DNA of 64,000 bases from Deroplatys truncata (Eukaryota > Arthropoda > Insecta > Mantodea > Mantidae), in assembly GCA_030765065.1 (NCBI GenBank), contig CM060988.1, forward strand, positions 176,369,065 to 176,433,064, in the 5' to 3' direction. Shown here piece after piece: positions 1-10,422 of the stretch (position 1 is its first letter; each line of letters starts with the position of its first letter). The notes beneath the pieces were generated by a model. That model was not told the origin of the DNA. It did not search any database and saw only the letters and a program-made list of their open reading frames with translations. Made by a program: the position numbers and the translations under genes.

Positions 1-331
1 CGGGGTGCGATAGGCCAGTTCGTCAAATGCTCCCTACAAGGCTCGTGCATCGTGGACGTGGACAGTAGCGCCGAGGGCAGTGCCGAGCCCAGTGACGACG
101 TGGTGGGGTCCGTCAAGGACTGGGAAGACTTCCAGGAATACGATTGGAGTTACCTGTTCGTGCTCGTGTTTATTGTAGCAGGAGGAGTAGGAAACATCCT
201 CGTGTGTCTAGCCGTCTGTCTGGATCGTCGGCTTCAGAACGTCACCAACTACTTTCTGCTATCACTCGCCATCGCCGACCTCTTGGTCAGCCTCTTCGTC
301 ATGCCCTTAGGTGCCATCCCGGGCTTCCTTG
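1..331 (+). CDS. 5-HT2: 5-HT2-type serotonin receptor, partial exon (N-terminus end to TM2)
   Basis: The frame is open from base 1, so the exon continues upstream of the window. The GTG at 52 is just an internal valine codon, not a start. The protein runs from an acidic, Ser/Asp-rich extracellular segment into TM1 (about residues 50-72, with the conserved GN of helix 1), a short loop with CLDRRLQNVTNYF, and TM2 (SLAIADLLVSLFVMPLG, holding the conserved helix-2 Asp). From family knowledge, LQNVTNYFLLSLAIADLL followed by MPLGAIPGFLG is characteristic of insect 5-HT2 receptors, which are Gq-coupled plasma-membrane receptors for serotonin; D1-, D2- and octopamine-type receptors differ here. The exon ends in phase 1 inside a Gly codon at a GTAAGT donor. 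TM3 to TM7 are not in the window. The exact paralogue (5-HT2A or 5-HT2B type) cannot be decided from this piece. Confidence 0.88.
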
Positions 332-337
332 GTAAGT
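332..337 (+). promoter_or_regulatory. Splice donor of the receptor exon
   Basis: The exon ends CTTG and is followed by GTAAGT, a full consensus 5' splice site. Receptor homology stops exactly here, and the same frame meets a stop at about 382. No matching acceptor leading into TM3 coding sequence was recognised downstream. Confidence 0.85.
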
Positions 338-796
338 GCTCCCCATCAAACATGTTGATGACGCATGTAACAGAGTATGTATGAAGACAACCTTGTGTTG
401 AAACCTCGCTGACAGCGTTATTCAACTCGCTTTCAAAACCTGCTTGATGGCATTTGCTTGGGATTTTAAATGGATGCTGATGGCATATATTGCTTACCAA
501 AAAGATTTAGGGACTATTACAACCGAGATATCAACGTCTGCAAGTATAAAGACCGAAAGCTTATATTTACGGGTGTATAAAACCTGCTGACTTCTCTATC
601 TACGATAGAAGTTTTTTATGTAGGATGTAGTAAAATAATGGAACATTCCTTATGGCTGTACAGTTTGGGTATTTCTTAAAGGTGTTCGGTATTGAAATAG
701 CTAATTTTTTTTCACATTTTAACCATTTAAACGAAATTCTTATCATAGATTTGTTCAACAACATTAGTTATCGTGATTTTATGCATCAAATTTTCC
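338..796. other. Start of inferred long intron, no recognised feature
   Basis: AT-rich non-coding sequence directly after the donor. No ORF with recognisable homology and no repeat ends were seen. Confidence 0.5.
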
Positions 797-1145
797 AAGA
801 ATGAAAATCGAGGTTCATGTAAAATGCCTCCACGTGAAGAAAACTTGAAAATTTTAAGTTTCTTAAAAATCAATCATTAAACGCCTAAATCAAAAACTAT
901 ACCCGATATCAAAATAAGGTATAATGAAAATTTGAAAAAAAAAATTGGACCAAATGTTAATGGTCTGGTGTACCAAACCGTCGAAGAAAATAATTGCCCC
1001 AAAATGAAAATCCAGTCTCATTCAAAATCACTCCAGGTGATGAAAATTAGAAAATGTTAACTTACGCAACCTTTTTAAGTTTCTAAAACTCCATTATTAA
1101 AGCCCTGAATCCAAAATTACGTGTGATATCACAAGATAAAGGCCT
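797..1145. repeat. Imperfect direct duplication, unit about 200-220 bp
   Basis: The stretch from about 797 (AGAATGAAAATC..., then a run ending AGTTTCTTAAAAATCAATC) is repeated in degraded form from about 1000 (AAAATGAAAATCCAG..., then AGTTTCTAAAACTCCATTA). Both units continue into a similar ATATCA-containing tail (about 905 and 1125). Indels are frequent. It is probably an old local duplication inside the intron. Confidence 0.5.
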
Positions 1146-1369
1146 GTTTGATCTCATCAACCACCTTCAAAGACGGCTAACTGAAAACTTGAAAGAAATT
1201 GAAAAAAAAAAAAAAAAAATGCATCACTAGGCTGAAATTAGTAAAACGTAAGAAAGCAAAATTACAAGTAAATGGGATTTTAGAATTTCATGCGATATTT
1301 GCACACATACATTAAATGCCCTGTTGGGGCTCCTGTATCTACAATGTTTGAAGATATGTTTCTTTCTTT

Positions 1370-1690
1370 AGCACCTACTATACACTAGGCAATGAAATTA
1401 CATTCCACCCAAAAATTTCAAATCGAGATTTCACCAGAAGTAAATGTTTTGAGGTCCGCTGAACATCCCCTAAAACGTTTAAGACAAATATCTGTGTTCA
1501 TGTATGTGTGAACAGCATAAACAAAAAACGAGTGGTCTGATAGATACCAAACTTCGTATTTTTGTTCAGCATCTTTCAAGAATGTGACTAAGTATTTTTA
1601 GGACAATTCCCTAAGCACTAACTATACTTTATATGGGAGCCTTTCTTTATTTTTGATTTCTTTCAAAAATAGTACTAACGATTTTTATTA
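1370..1690 (-). repeat. ACTTTCTCTACT family, tail fragment
   Basis: Diverged tail: CATTCCACCCAAAAAT, then a degraded AGATTTCACC block, the AACAGCATAA segment and the CCAAACTT segment, in the order expected for a minus-strand copy. The outer ACTTTCTCTACT end is not preserved. Confidence 0.7.
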
Positions 1691-2492
1691 AATTACTGTA
1701 TAATCAACATACTTGCATTAAAAACAAACTGTGCAATAGTTTGTGGTGAAATGCTCTATTTTCAATAGATTTTGTAAAAGTTTGTATAAATGAATTTATT
1801 ATAAATGAATTAACACACATACTTTTTGTGTGTTATTAACCTATTCCGAAGCATTCTTGTTTTGGCTTGAATGTTCCAATACTTCCTACATTTTTGGACT
1901 TGCAATACCATGCAAACCGTGAGGAATTTCAAAGCAAACCTATAGCGAATATCACTCCAGCCTCTGTATCCCCCTTAGCGAAATGTGTATTAATGTTATA
2001 TCTGTAAACGTTTGATTAATTAGACACGACAGAAAAAAATATTTTTTTTAAAGAGTAGTTTTTAAAACGTATATAAAAACAAAGTGGGTAAAGAGAGTCA
2101 TGCGAATGTAACACATCGGAATAAAAAAAGTTTATTTTTTCTCGAAATTTTTCCAAAAACTGGTATCAAGTGCCCCTAAATGTTGCACACGGTCTGGGTG
2201 ATTTGCATCCTCAAGGTTACAGGATGACTCAGTTTTTTCAATTGGGAAAACAAGCTCTGAACTGTGGATGCATTTGTGTTTTCATTAGCTATCTTTGTTT
2301 ATTTCACGTTCATTTGTCACTTTTTCTATCAAAATGTCATTAGACAATTTCCGTAAGAGACTTGGACAACGTTTAACACTAAATCGTATTGAAATCAACA
2401 GACTAAAAAAACACCTAGATGTATCACATTCATACGACTTGTCTACCCATTACAGCTTCGCACAACCCTTATGTGTAACAGTATTTATAAAA
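1691..2492. other. AT-rich DNA, no recognised feature
   Basis: Very AT-rich with short ORFs only. A 106-residue reading frame at 2295-2615 runs into the following repeat copy, has no recognisable domain and is not supported as a gene. Confidence 0.4.
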
Positions 2493-3231
2493 TATCATGT
2501 GTTGCACTCACATGGCTTTCTCTGCTCTTGTGCAAACTATTTTTACATACCGCTTATTCTCCATCTACTTCATGTTAATCGAGATAAATATTTGCAGAAA
2601 CTACCTTATTGCTAATTTTCTTGTAGGTGCAAGCGAAAAATAGTAGGATTTAAGCGATAGACAGCCTTTTAAGAGCTGGTTGCTATATGGAGCATTTCAT
2701 TCTCTTTGCATGCCCAGGGAGAAAAAAAAAAAAAAAAAAACGAATTCCAATTTAGGAAAAGTATAAGTATTGGAGAATTCAAGCAAATAACAAGGAATAT
2801 CTCGAAAAAAAATGTGTATGACATAAATTGTGTGTTTTAACGAGCTCTACATTTTTTGTGTAGAAAAATTTCGTCTAACTCTTACGGTTTACCAGTTATG
2901 CAAAAGCCATTCAGACACAAGAGGAGTTTTGGGGACATAGATGAATTTTGGGGACATACCCTGAAAATTCAAGAATACATTTTATTTGCCATGAAAATAT
3001 GTTAAATATATGACACTTTCATTAAAATTGTTTGAATCCTTTTTGAGAACATCAACATTTTCGAAAAATATCCCAAGTAAAGCGTAATCTAGGGTGGGAG
3101 GATTTTCTCGAATATCTTCGTGTCGCATCTTTGAAAGATACTCAACCTAAATACCAAGTTTGGTATTTATCAAACTTTTCGTTTATGAGTTGTACTGTTC
3201 AGACAGACAGGCACACTGACCTTTTTCTAAA
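2493..3231 (+). repeat. ACTTTCTCTACT family copy lacking its tail
   Basis: Begins with a variant head (GTGTTGCACTCACATGGC, CTTTCTCTGCTC) and follows the family order through the GTTTACCAGTTATGCAAAAG block to the CTGTTCAGACAGACAGGCAC tract. It stops where the head of the next copy begins, so two copies lie head to tail without a spacer. Confidence 0.85.
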
Positions 3232-4078
3232 AATCTGATTTGTTACACTCACATGGCTTTCTCTACTCTTGTACAAACTATTTTTACAAACTCTTATTCT
3301 CCATATGCTTCATGTTAATCGAGATGTTAATCTTATTGCTAATTATCTTGTAGATGCAAGCGGAATTGGTAGGCTTTAAGCGATAGTCAAATATTTTAAG
3401 AGCTGGTTGCTATCTGGAGTATTCCATTCTCTTTGTATGTCCAGGACATAAAAAAAAATGAATAACGAATTTCCATTTGTGAAAAAGTATTGGAAAGTTT
3501 AAGGGAATAACAAGAAATATCTCGAAAATGGTTCACTCAAAAAAAAAGTATATGATATAAATTGTGTATTTTAACGCGATCTACATTTTTTGTGTAGTAA
3601 AATTTTGTCTATCTCTTATGGTTTACCAGTTATGCAAAAGTCGTTCACAATGAAGAATACTTTGGAGACATTCCCAGAAAATTCAAGATATACATTTCAT
3701 TTGTCATGAAAATATCTTAAACATATGATATTTTAATCAAAATCGTTAGAGCCATTTTTGAGAAAATTAAAATTTTCGAAAAATGTTCCATGTAAAGGGT
3801 AATCTGGGGTGGGGGATTTTCTTGAAAACCTTCGTGTCGCATCTATGGAAGATACTGAACCTAAATACCAAGTTTGGTGTTTATTTGACTGTTTGTTTCT
3901 GAGTTATGCTGTTCACAGACAGACATACAGACACACACACGGACATGTTTCCAAAAATGCTTTTTTTGGATTCAGGGGGGTCTCAAAACATGTATTTCCG
4001 GTGAAATCTCGGTATCGAATTTTTGGGTGGAATACAATACTTCCCCTACTTACTATACGTAGTAGAGAAAGTAAAAAT
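3232..4078 (+). repeat. ACTTTCTCTACT family, complete reference copy
   Basis: An 847-bp copy with both ends. The head is ATCTGATTTGTTACACTCAC then GGCTTTCTCTACTC. In the middle are GGTTTACCAGTTATGCAAAA and ATGTTCCATGTAAAGGGTAA. A CA-rich tract lies at 3915-3942, and the tail ends TACGTAGTAGAGAAAGTAAA. The motif ACTTTCTCTACT (one mismatch at the head) is thus inverted near both ends. A recurring reading frame at 3809-4099 is a shadow shared by copies; frameshifts at the CA tract and variable ends argue against a gene. Confidence 0.9.
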
Positions 4079-4559
4079 GCACTTTTCATGTTCGGGTAAC
4101 CTCAAAAACCACATATTTATGATTAAAGCTCGGCTTATAAAATAACTACAAGTGTTTTGAAATTGTTATTTTTGCTATAAAATTAAATACTAATAAGTAT
4201 TTTGGAGTTCGTTATTTCTTTGATCCAAGGTATTCTCAGTACATTTACCACTACTTTCCACTGTTTTTTAAATCTCTGCTTTGGGGAGTTTGGTGAGCTT
4301 TGCAGGCCCCTAGTCAGAAGTCAGCTGCCAGTCCATTTAACAAACGCTAATGGACTGTGATAACTTCATAGAGTGTAGATTGGGAAACATGTGCGAAAAC
4401 TTGATGAAGTTCGTCGATAATGAACCTGTTTTGACCCGCATCAAACCCTCCCGTGATGACAGATCACCTCTGTACATCCCAGCAACAGGCGAACACTGCT
4501 TCCGGTATGGGGAAGTGGATCGCTATGCGAGGCTTTCAAACTCCATTCTCTTTGCAGGA
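4079..4559. other. Unique-looking segment between repeat copies
   Basis: About 4255-4555 is less AT-rich than its surroundings and open on + from 4350 (starting MDCDNFIECRLGNMCENL). I recognise no family. It could be a fragment of an older element or a chance ORF. Confidence 0.3.
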
Positions 4560-5356
4560 ACTCTATTCACATTACTTTCTCTACCCTCTATCTTTATTAG
4601 AGGGTATACAAACTATTCTTACTGAGGTTATTTTTCTATCTACATCTTAGTCCAAATAAATAAAGCGATAGTCAAATGTTTAACAACTGGACGCTATATG
4701 CTGGTCTTAAAATTCCATACTGTTTCCATGACATCGCGAGAAACAACTGAAAATCAATGAGAATTTAAAAGAATGACAAGTATTATACATTCGAACCTTT
4801 AATAACGGATAATCAGAAACGCTTATGCCACAAAAAACTTATTTTATATAAATTGTGTGTTTTAAAGAAACCTATCTCTTTTGTATGGTACGTTTTCGTC
4901 TATCGCTGAAAGTTTGCAGTAATACAAGATTTACACAATTCCTTCCGAATGAAGAGGACTTCACAGGCTTTTCCAGAAAATTCAAGATATACATTTAATT
5001 TGCAGTATAAATATCTTTAATTTATGCCATTTTAATAAAAAGCGGGGGTGTCATTTTCTAAAACATAAAATTTTTCGAAAAAGCTTCCAGGTAAAGGGTA
5101 GTTGGGGTAGAGGGTTTTCTGAAAATCTTGTGTCGCATCTTTGGAAGATACTGAACCTAAATTATAAGTGTGGCATTTATGCAACTTTTCGTTTTTGAGT
5201 TATGCTGTTCACAGACACACAGACAGACCAAGACGCACACACGGACCTTTTTCTAAAATTTTTTTTTTTGAGTCAGAGAGCCACAAAACATGTATTTCCG
5301 GTGAAATTTGGTGGAATTCATTTCCCTACTTACAATATGTAGCAGAGAAATTAAAA
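4560..5356 (+). repeat. ACTTTCTCTACT family, subfamily B copy
   Basis: Subfamily B head: ACTTTCTCTACC, then CTATCTTTATTAGAGGGTAT, then AACTGGACGCTATATGCTGG. The middle and tail match the family, ending at AGCAGAGAAATTAAAAA. Confidence 0.85.
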
Positions 5357-5858
5357 ACAAGGAATATCTAGGAAATGCTTTTTGCTACAAAAAATTTTGA
5401 CATAGTTTGTTTGCTTCAAAGAGATCTACATTTCTTGTGTAGTAAATTTTGTCTGTATCTTACGGTGTATATAAAGGTCATTCAGAATGAAGAGGACTTC
5501 ACAGGCTATACCCAGAAAAACATTTTGTCAAATGGTATTTTACTCAAAATCGTTAGAGGCATGTTTGAGAAAAAAAAATAACAAAACAATCTTTGTAAAA
5601 GGTAGTGCGGAGTGAAGGGATTTTCTTGAAAATCTTCGTGTCGCATCCCTGGAAGATCCTGAAATTAAATACAAAGTTTGGTGTTAATTGGATATTTCGC
5701 TTCTGCGTTTGCTGTTTATCAACATATACGCGCGCGCACGGATCTGTTTACTAAAATTACTCTTTATTCAGGGGACCTCAAAGCATTTATTGCCGAACGT
5801 TTGGGTGAAATGCAGCACTTACTCTACGTTCTGTTGCTAAGTGCAGATAAAGCAAAAG
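5357..5858 (+). repeat. ACTTTCTCTACT family, head-less copy
   Basis: Starts at the GGAATATCTAGGAAATG block and runs through the CATGTTTGAGAAAA and CTTCGTGTCGCATC blocks to a degraded tail at GATAAAGCAAAAG. It directly follows another copy in the same orientation. Confidence 0.75.
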
Positions 5859-6325
5859 TATCAAGTATTTGAACATTCAAACCAGTAACAAAGAATATCT
5901 CGGAAATGTTAGTGCCACAAAAATGTTATTTGACATAAATTATGTGCATCAATGAGATCCAAGTTTTTGTATGAATTTGTCTGTCTTTTACGATGAACCA
6001 ATTCTACAAAAGTCATTTAGAATAAAGAGAGTTTCAGAGGCTAATCCCAGAAAATTCAATATATGCATTTTATTTGACATGCAAATATTTTAAACATATA
6101 AGGTACGTTAATCAAATTTCTTACACAATTCTTTAAGAAAATAAAAATAACGAAACATTTTCCATGTAAAGGGTAGTATAGGGTGGGGAGATTTTCTTGA
6201 AAAATCTTTGTGTCGCATCATTGGAAAACTTCTTAAATAGCAAGTTTAGTATCAAACGAGTTTTCGTTTTTGAGACACAAGGACGGAGAGACATAGATAC
6301 CCGGACTTTTTTTTTTGGCTTCTTC
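5859..6325 (+). repeat. ACTTTCTCTACT family, head-less copy in a tandem run
   Basis: Third consecutive + copy. It begins at the AATATCTCGGAAATG block, passes TTTTCCATGTAAAGGGTAGT, and ends at a perfect 16-bp palindrome where orientation flips. Confidence 0.75.
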
Positions 6326-6341
6326 TACCACGTACGTGGTA
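6326..6341. repeat. Perfect 16-bp palindrome at an orientation switch
   Basis: TACCACGTACGTGGTA is its own reverse complement. It sits where a + copy of the family meets a - copy tail to tail; the family's tail hairpin (ACGTGGTAGAGAAAGT type) supplies both halves. Confidence 0.8.
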
Positions 6342-6795
6342 CGTAGACAAGGTATTGCATTCCATTAAAAAAATTGTATACCGAGATTTCACAGCGACAA
6401 TGCCCCCTTAATAAAAAAACAACATTTTTGGAAACACGTCCGTGTGTGTGTGTGTTTGAACAGCGTAACTCATAAACGAAAAGTAGGATAAGTACCTTCC
6501 AAAGAAGCGATACAAAAATTTCAAGAAAATCCCCGCAGTACCCTTTACATGGAACATTTTCGAAATTTTAGATTTTCTAAAAAATGGTTCTATACATTTT
6601 GATATATTAAAGATGTTTACATTACAAACCAAACTATATTTTGAATTTTCTGGGAATAGCCTGTGAAGTCCTCTTCATTCGGAAGGAATTTTGGATAATC
6701 TTGTATAACTGGTAAACGTTAAGCAACAGCTGAAAACGTACTACACAAAAAACATGTCGATATTCACTTGTTTCTTGAGATCCCATTGAAAGAGA
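6335..6795 (-). repeat. ACTTTCTCTACT family, inverted partial copy
   Basis: Tail to middle in minus orientation: GTATTGCATTCCATT, then GAACAGCGTAACTCATAAAC, CCCTTTACATGGAACATTTT and CTTGTATAACTGGTAAACG. It pairs with the + copy ending at 6325 to make a large imperfect inverted repeat. Confidence 0.8.
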
Positions 6796-7431
6796 GTGGA
6801 ATTTTAAGATAAAGCATGTGTTAAATTTGACGAAAAATTATGAAAAATTAAAAATATTTAAAATATTTTTATATAATAAACTAATATAAATTCTAAGCTT
6901 TAAGAAAACATATTTTTTTCCACTTAGCGCATTTAAATCACGAATTAGCTGAGGCTATAAAACTGGACAGGCGGATTCTTATTAATGAGCACACCCAAAA
7001 TAAAACCTTATTTTCTCGCAAACCTTTGTTCAGCATTTTTCGATACTAAAGTGATCCACATGATGCAACTTTTTACTAACCTGCCTCTAAAAAGCACATG
7101 AAAGAAGTGAAAACACATTTTTTTAAAAATAATTTTCCAGTTTTGGGAAATGAATTATTAACTGTCGAAAAATGAAATATTTTGGAGATTACAAAAAGTA
7201 ATAAGCTTTCTACAATTAGGGGTCAATGTAAAAAAAGTCTGATGTATATTGTAAATTCATTTACTGTATAACCTGAAATTTTTATTTCAATATTTTTTAA
7301 AATCTTGTGGAGCACAATAAACTTTAATATTTAAATAATCATGCAAGCTAGAATTTACTGCTATTTGTGTAATAATTGGCATAAATTTCAAAAAGATATC
7401 TTGCATATTGTTGATTTTCTAAATTTCTACC
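6796..7431. other. AT-rich DNA, no recognised feature
   Basis: Long A/T-rich stretch without ORFs of interest or identifiable repeat ends. Confidence 0.4.
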
Positions 7432-7520
7432 TTTAAGCCAGCATACAGCGTCCAGCTCCAAAACATTTGACTTTTGCTATTCCCTTTGTATCTATAAGAA
7501 TGTGTAATGTAGCGATTATG
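7432..7520 (-). repeat. ACTTTCTCTACT family B, short fragment
   Basis: AAGCCAGCATACAGCGTCCA, AAACATTTGACTTTTGC and CCCTTTGTATCTATAA match the head-proximal part of subfamily B in minus orientation. Confidence 0.75.
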
Positions 7521-7549
7521 TCTATTAAAAAGAAGTGGACGAAAAAAAA

Positions 7550-8400
7550 TTGTTGTGACACATTTACATGACTTTCTTTACTCTCTATCTTTATTAATGG
7601 GTATACAAACTACTCTTTCTAAAACTTATTTTTTGTCTATCTACTACATTTTAATCCAAATAAACATTTGCAGAAATAGCTACATTACACATTTCGTTAT
7701 GGATACAAAGAGAACAGCGATAGTCAAATGTTTAACAACTGGACGCTATACGTTGGCCTTAAAATTCCATACTGTTTCCATGACATCGCAAGAAACGACT
7801 GAAAATCGATCGAATAAGTATTGAGCAATTCGAATTTTTAAAAATGAATAGGTATCTCAGAAACGGCTTATGCCACAAACAAACTTATTTGAAATAAATT
7901 GTGTGTTTTAAAGAGATCTACTTTTTTTTTGTGTGGTACATTTTCGTCTATCGCTCAATGTTTACCAGTTATACAAGATTATACAAAATTCCTTCCGGAT
8001 GAAGACTTCCTAGGCTGTTCCCAGAAAATTCAAGATATACATTTTATTTGTCATGTAAATATCTTTAATATATGGTATTTTAATCAAAACCGTTAGAGCC
8101 ATCGTTTAGAAAAGCAACATTTTCGAAAATGTTCATGTAAAAGGATAGTCTGGGGTGGGGGATTTACTTGAAAATCTTCGTGTCGCATCCTTGGAAGATA
8201 GTCAACTCAAATACCAAGTTTGGTATTTATCCGACTTTTCGCTTTTAAGTTATGTTGTTCAAAGACACGCAGACACCAGTTTCTAAAAATGCTTTATTTG
8301 GATATAAGGAGCCTAAAAACATGTATACACGGTGAAATTTCGGTAGCGAATTTTTGGGTGAAGTGCAATACCTTCCCTACCTACTTTCGTACGTCCACTA
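7550..8400 (+). repeat. ACTTTCTCTACT family, subfamily B near-complete copy
   Basis: Head ACATGACTTTCTTTACTC, then TATCTTTATTAATGGGTATA, ATTACACATTTCGTTATGG and AACTGGACGCTATACG. Middle and tail follow the family; the last 15-20 bp of the tail are degraded. Confidence 0.88.
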
Positions 8401-8970
8401 TTAAATGATAAAGAGGACAGAAAATCATGTGACTGCAACACATCAGATTTTTCCTGCTCCGGCTGTGAACTTTGCAACACAAAGTGAGAGGTTTATGCCA
8501 TCTCTCCGCGAATATTCTAATCAAAATATGGAATTGCTAACTGTATCGTGTTACTCATGCAAGCAAAGCGGCTTACCAAAGCATGGCAAGGACGATAAAG
8601 GTTTTTACGGCCGCAAGAAAGTGTTTTGACACTTTATTCATTGCTGTTGGTGTTATCAAGCGCTATGAAAATGTGCCTCCCCCTGGTGCTATACAGAGAT
8701 AAGAAAGGCGATTTAGGGTTTTATGAAAGTGGCGAGAACAAGCAAGTGGCGTTGGCCTGTAGATGTCTTCATCTCCCAGCTCATCAATCAACGATTCTTT
8801 TCTTATCTTCATCCTCAGCTCAACAACACTCATAAACATAAATTTCGTGAACAAATAATTCAACAAACTGACAAATATTCCTCGACTTTACTCTTTTAAG
8901 CTGTCACTCTGAGCTACTTGAAAATCTTACCTACCACAAACTCAAAATAGATAATTGCATCTTTAAAAAG
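8401..8970. other. Unassigned segment with possible old coding remnant
   Basis: Less AT-rich than neighbours. On + there is a frame from 8405 (including YSNQNMELLTVSCYSCKQSG) and a continuing but frameshifted stretch to about 8720. The codon-like texture suggests a decayed element ORF, but no domain was recognised. Confidence 0.25.
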
Positions 8971-9195
8971 CTCTGATGTGTTACATTCACATGGATTTCT
9001 CTGCTCATTCTTCCATATGCTTATTTCTCTATGTACTTCTAAACTGAGATAAGTGTTTACAGATACATTTCGTTGGAGGTAGAAGAGGGATACAGGGGAC
9101 TATAGCGATAGCCACATGTCTAAAATGTGTCGTCTTTATACGCTTTTAAATGCCTTACTCTTTCCCTGATCACAAGAAACAAACGACAATACTTA
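8971..9195 (+). repeat. ACTTTCTCTACT family, subfamily C head fragment
   Basis: CTGATGTGTTACATTCACAT, then TTTCTCTGCTCATTCTTC, TACATTTCGTTGGAGGTA and a GCGATAGCCACATG block: the head half of subfamily C. Confidence 0.75.
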
Positions 9196-10067
9196 GAAAT
9201 GAAGCTCAAACGAACCCGGGGTCCCTAGAGCTAAGAGTTACTCGACATTTGCAGTGGTAGTAATAGCGGTTTGAGTGGCGCAAAATTGCGGCGGTCATCA
9301 GCGCCACCCTCTGGCTATAAATTTATTCAAGTCAGTACATCAATACAATAAAAGCAAGTACAAGTTAAGCAACTCAGATTACATAAGCAGCTCTGGTTAT
9401 ATAGATGATCACATTCTGGTACAAAACCAATACAGTCAGAGCATTCACAGAGAGAAACACAAGGAGTACAAAAATAGAAATAGTAAATCAACAAATGCAA
9501 AAATTAAGCAATAGAAATTCTCAGAATATAACAAATAAGAACTAACCCTGAGCAAATGTAAACGTACAATGCAATTCTATACAGTTATAAAAAAAACAAT
9601 AACACACGAGAAACTTCCTTCCTTAATAATCCAATCACAAACTGCACCAACCTCGACACCTAGTTCATGTAACACTTGCCTCACCGTCACTCCAGCACCA
9701 AAATCACCCAAGAACATCAAACGTATCCAGAAACTCCTTCACCACACTCTCCTTCCAAACTCTCACGAAAACTCTTCCCTGTCAACTCTCCCTTTCCTCC
9801 ACAGATGCGTATACAGAAATTATAGTCACATTTCGAAATTGGACCTTAAGTCTATTTGGCAGAATCCTTCATTAACTGGGTCCAACTCTATTAGGCTCTT
9901 CTTTACTCCCTTTGCGATAATAAATCATATCTTGTGTAGGGCAGGCTCAGTTGATCCACAATACAATAATGTGTAATCTTGTTTATCTATTCTTCCTTTT
10001 CCACTCCAACTTTTTTCTTGCAACACTACTGTCCAGCCAATACCTTAAGAGTTATTCCCCACTTCTT
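9196..10067. other. Unassigned segment
   Basis: A C-rich, A-rich stretch (about 9600-9850) stands out from the AT-rich background and is open on + from 9569 to 9976. The translation has no recognised domain and looks low-complexity. It may be part of the non-LTR element whose 5' end lies just downstream on -, but I cannot show this. Confidence 0.25.
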
Positions 10068-10362
10068 TCATTTTTCCAGGTCATAACATAGTTTGAACAT
10101 TCCAAGTTGCCAACAACAAACCATTCGTCTTAACAAGGGTTTTACAAGTGAGGTTGAGAGCCCCATGCTTAACCCCCAACCTGGAGGACCAGGTCTCCTT
10201 ATTTCTGACCCCAGGAGATAGGGTGGACTGGTTATACCACCAGACACTGGGTGGTTCAGGTATCTCGGGGTCGCCACTCCCGTACTCACCAAGGTGAGCC
10301 CGTGAGGGCTCGACATTTGTATCTTCAGGATAAGGGAACCCCCCCCAAAAAAAACTTGTCAC
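10068..10362 (-). pseudogene. Non-LTR retrotransposon 5' end with start of endonuclease domain
   Basis: On -, an open frame (10362 to 10081) runs through a leader containing SVWWYNQSTLSPGVRNKE into LLATWNVQTML, then a stop and PGK. From family knowledge, ATWNVQTM(L)xPGK is the opening beta strand of the apurinic-like endonuclease of RTE/CR1-type non-LTR retrotransposons; the Asn is a catalytic-site residue. The rest of the endonuclease and the reverse transcriptase are not recognisable downstream, so this is a truncated 5' fragment. A tRNA-like stretch lies immediately upstream on the same strand. Confidence 0.6.
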
Positions 10363-10365
10363 GAG

Positions 10366-10422
10366 TAACTCACCCTAAACGGGATTGGAACTCGGGACCT
10401 CTTGAATGTGAGGCAGACAAGT
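10366..10422 (-). repeat. tRNA-like segment, first half (split by solo LTR)
   Basis: On -, GAGTTCCAATCCCG is a good internal B box (GGTTCRANNCC-like). With 11293-11322 across the LTR it reads TCTGTGTTGAGGGGGTAACT then TGTCTGCCTCACATTCAAGA, resembling a tRNA body. It continues into the leader of the non-LTR fragment at 10068-10362, so it may be a tRNA-derived head of that element or of a SINE placed next to it. Confidence 0.45.
10419..10422. repeat. Target-site duplication AAGT, left
   Basis: AAGT directly precedes the TG of the solo LTR and recurs after its CA at 11293-11296. Confidence 0.85.

Noticed and set aside
52..384. Start of the receptor gene at the GTG of position 52
   Set aside because: The frame is open to base 1 and GTG is not a normal start in animals. 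The true start lies upstream, and the frame after 331 is intron.
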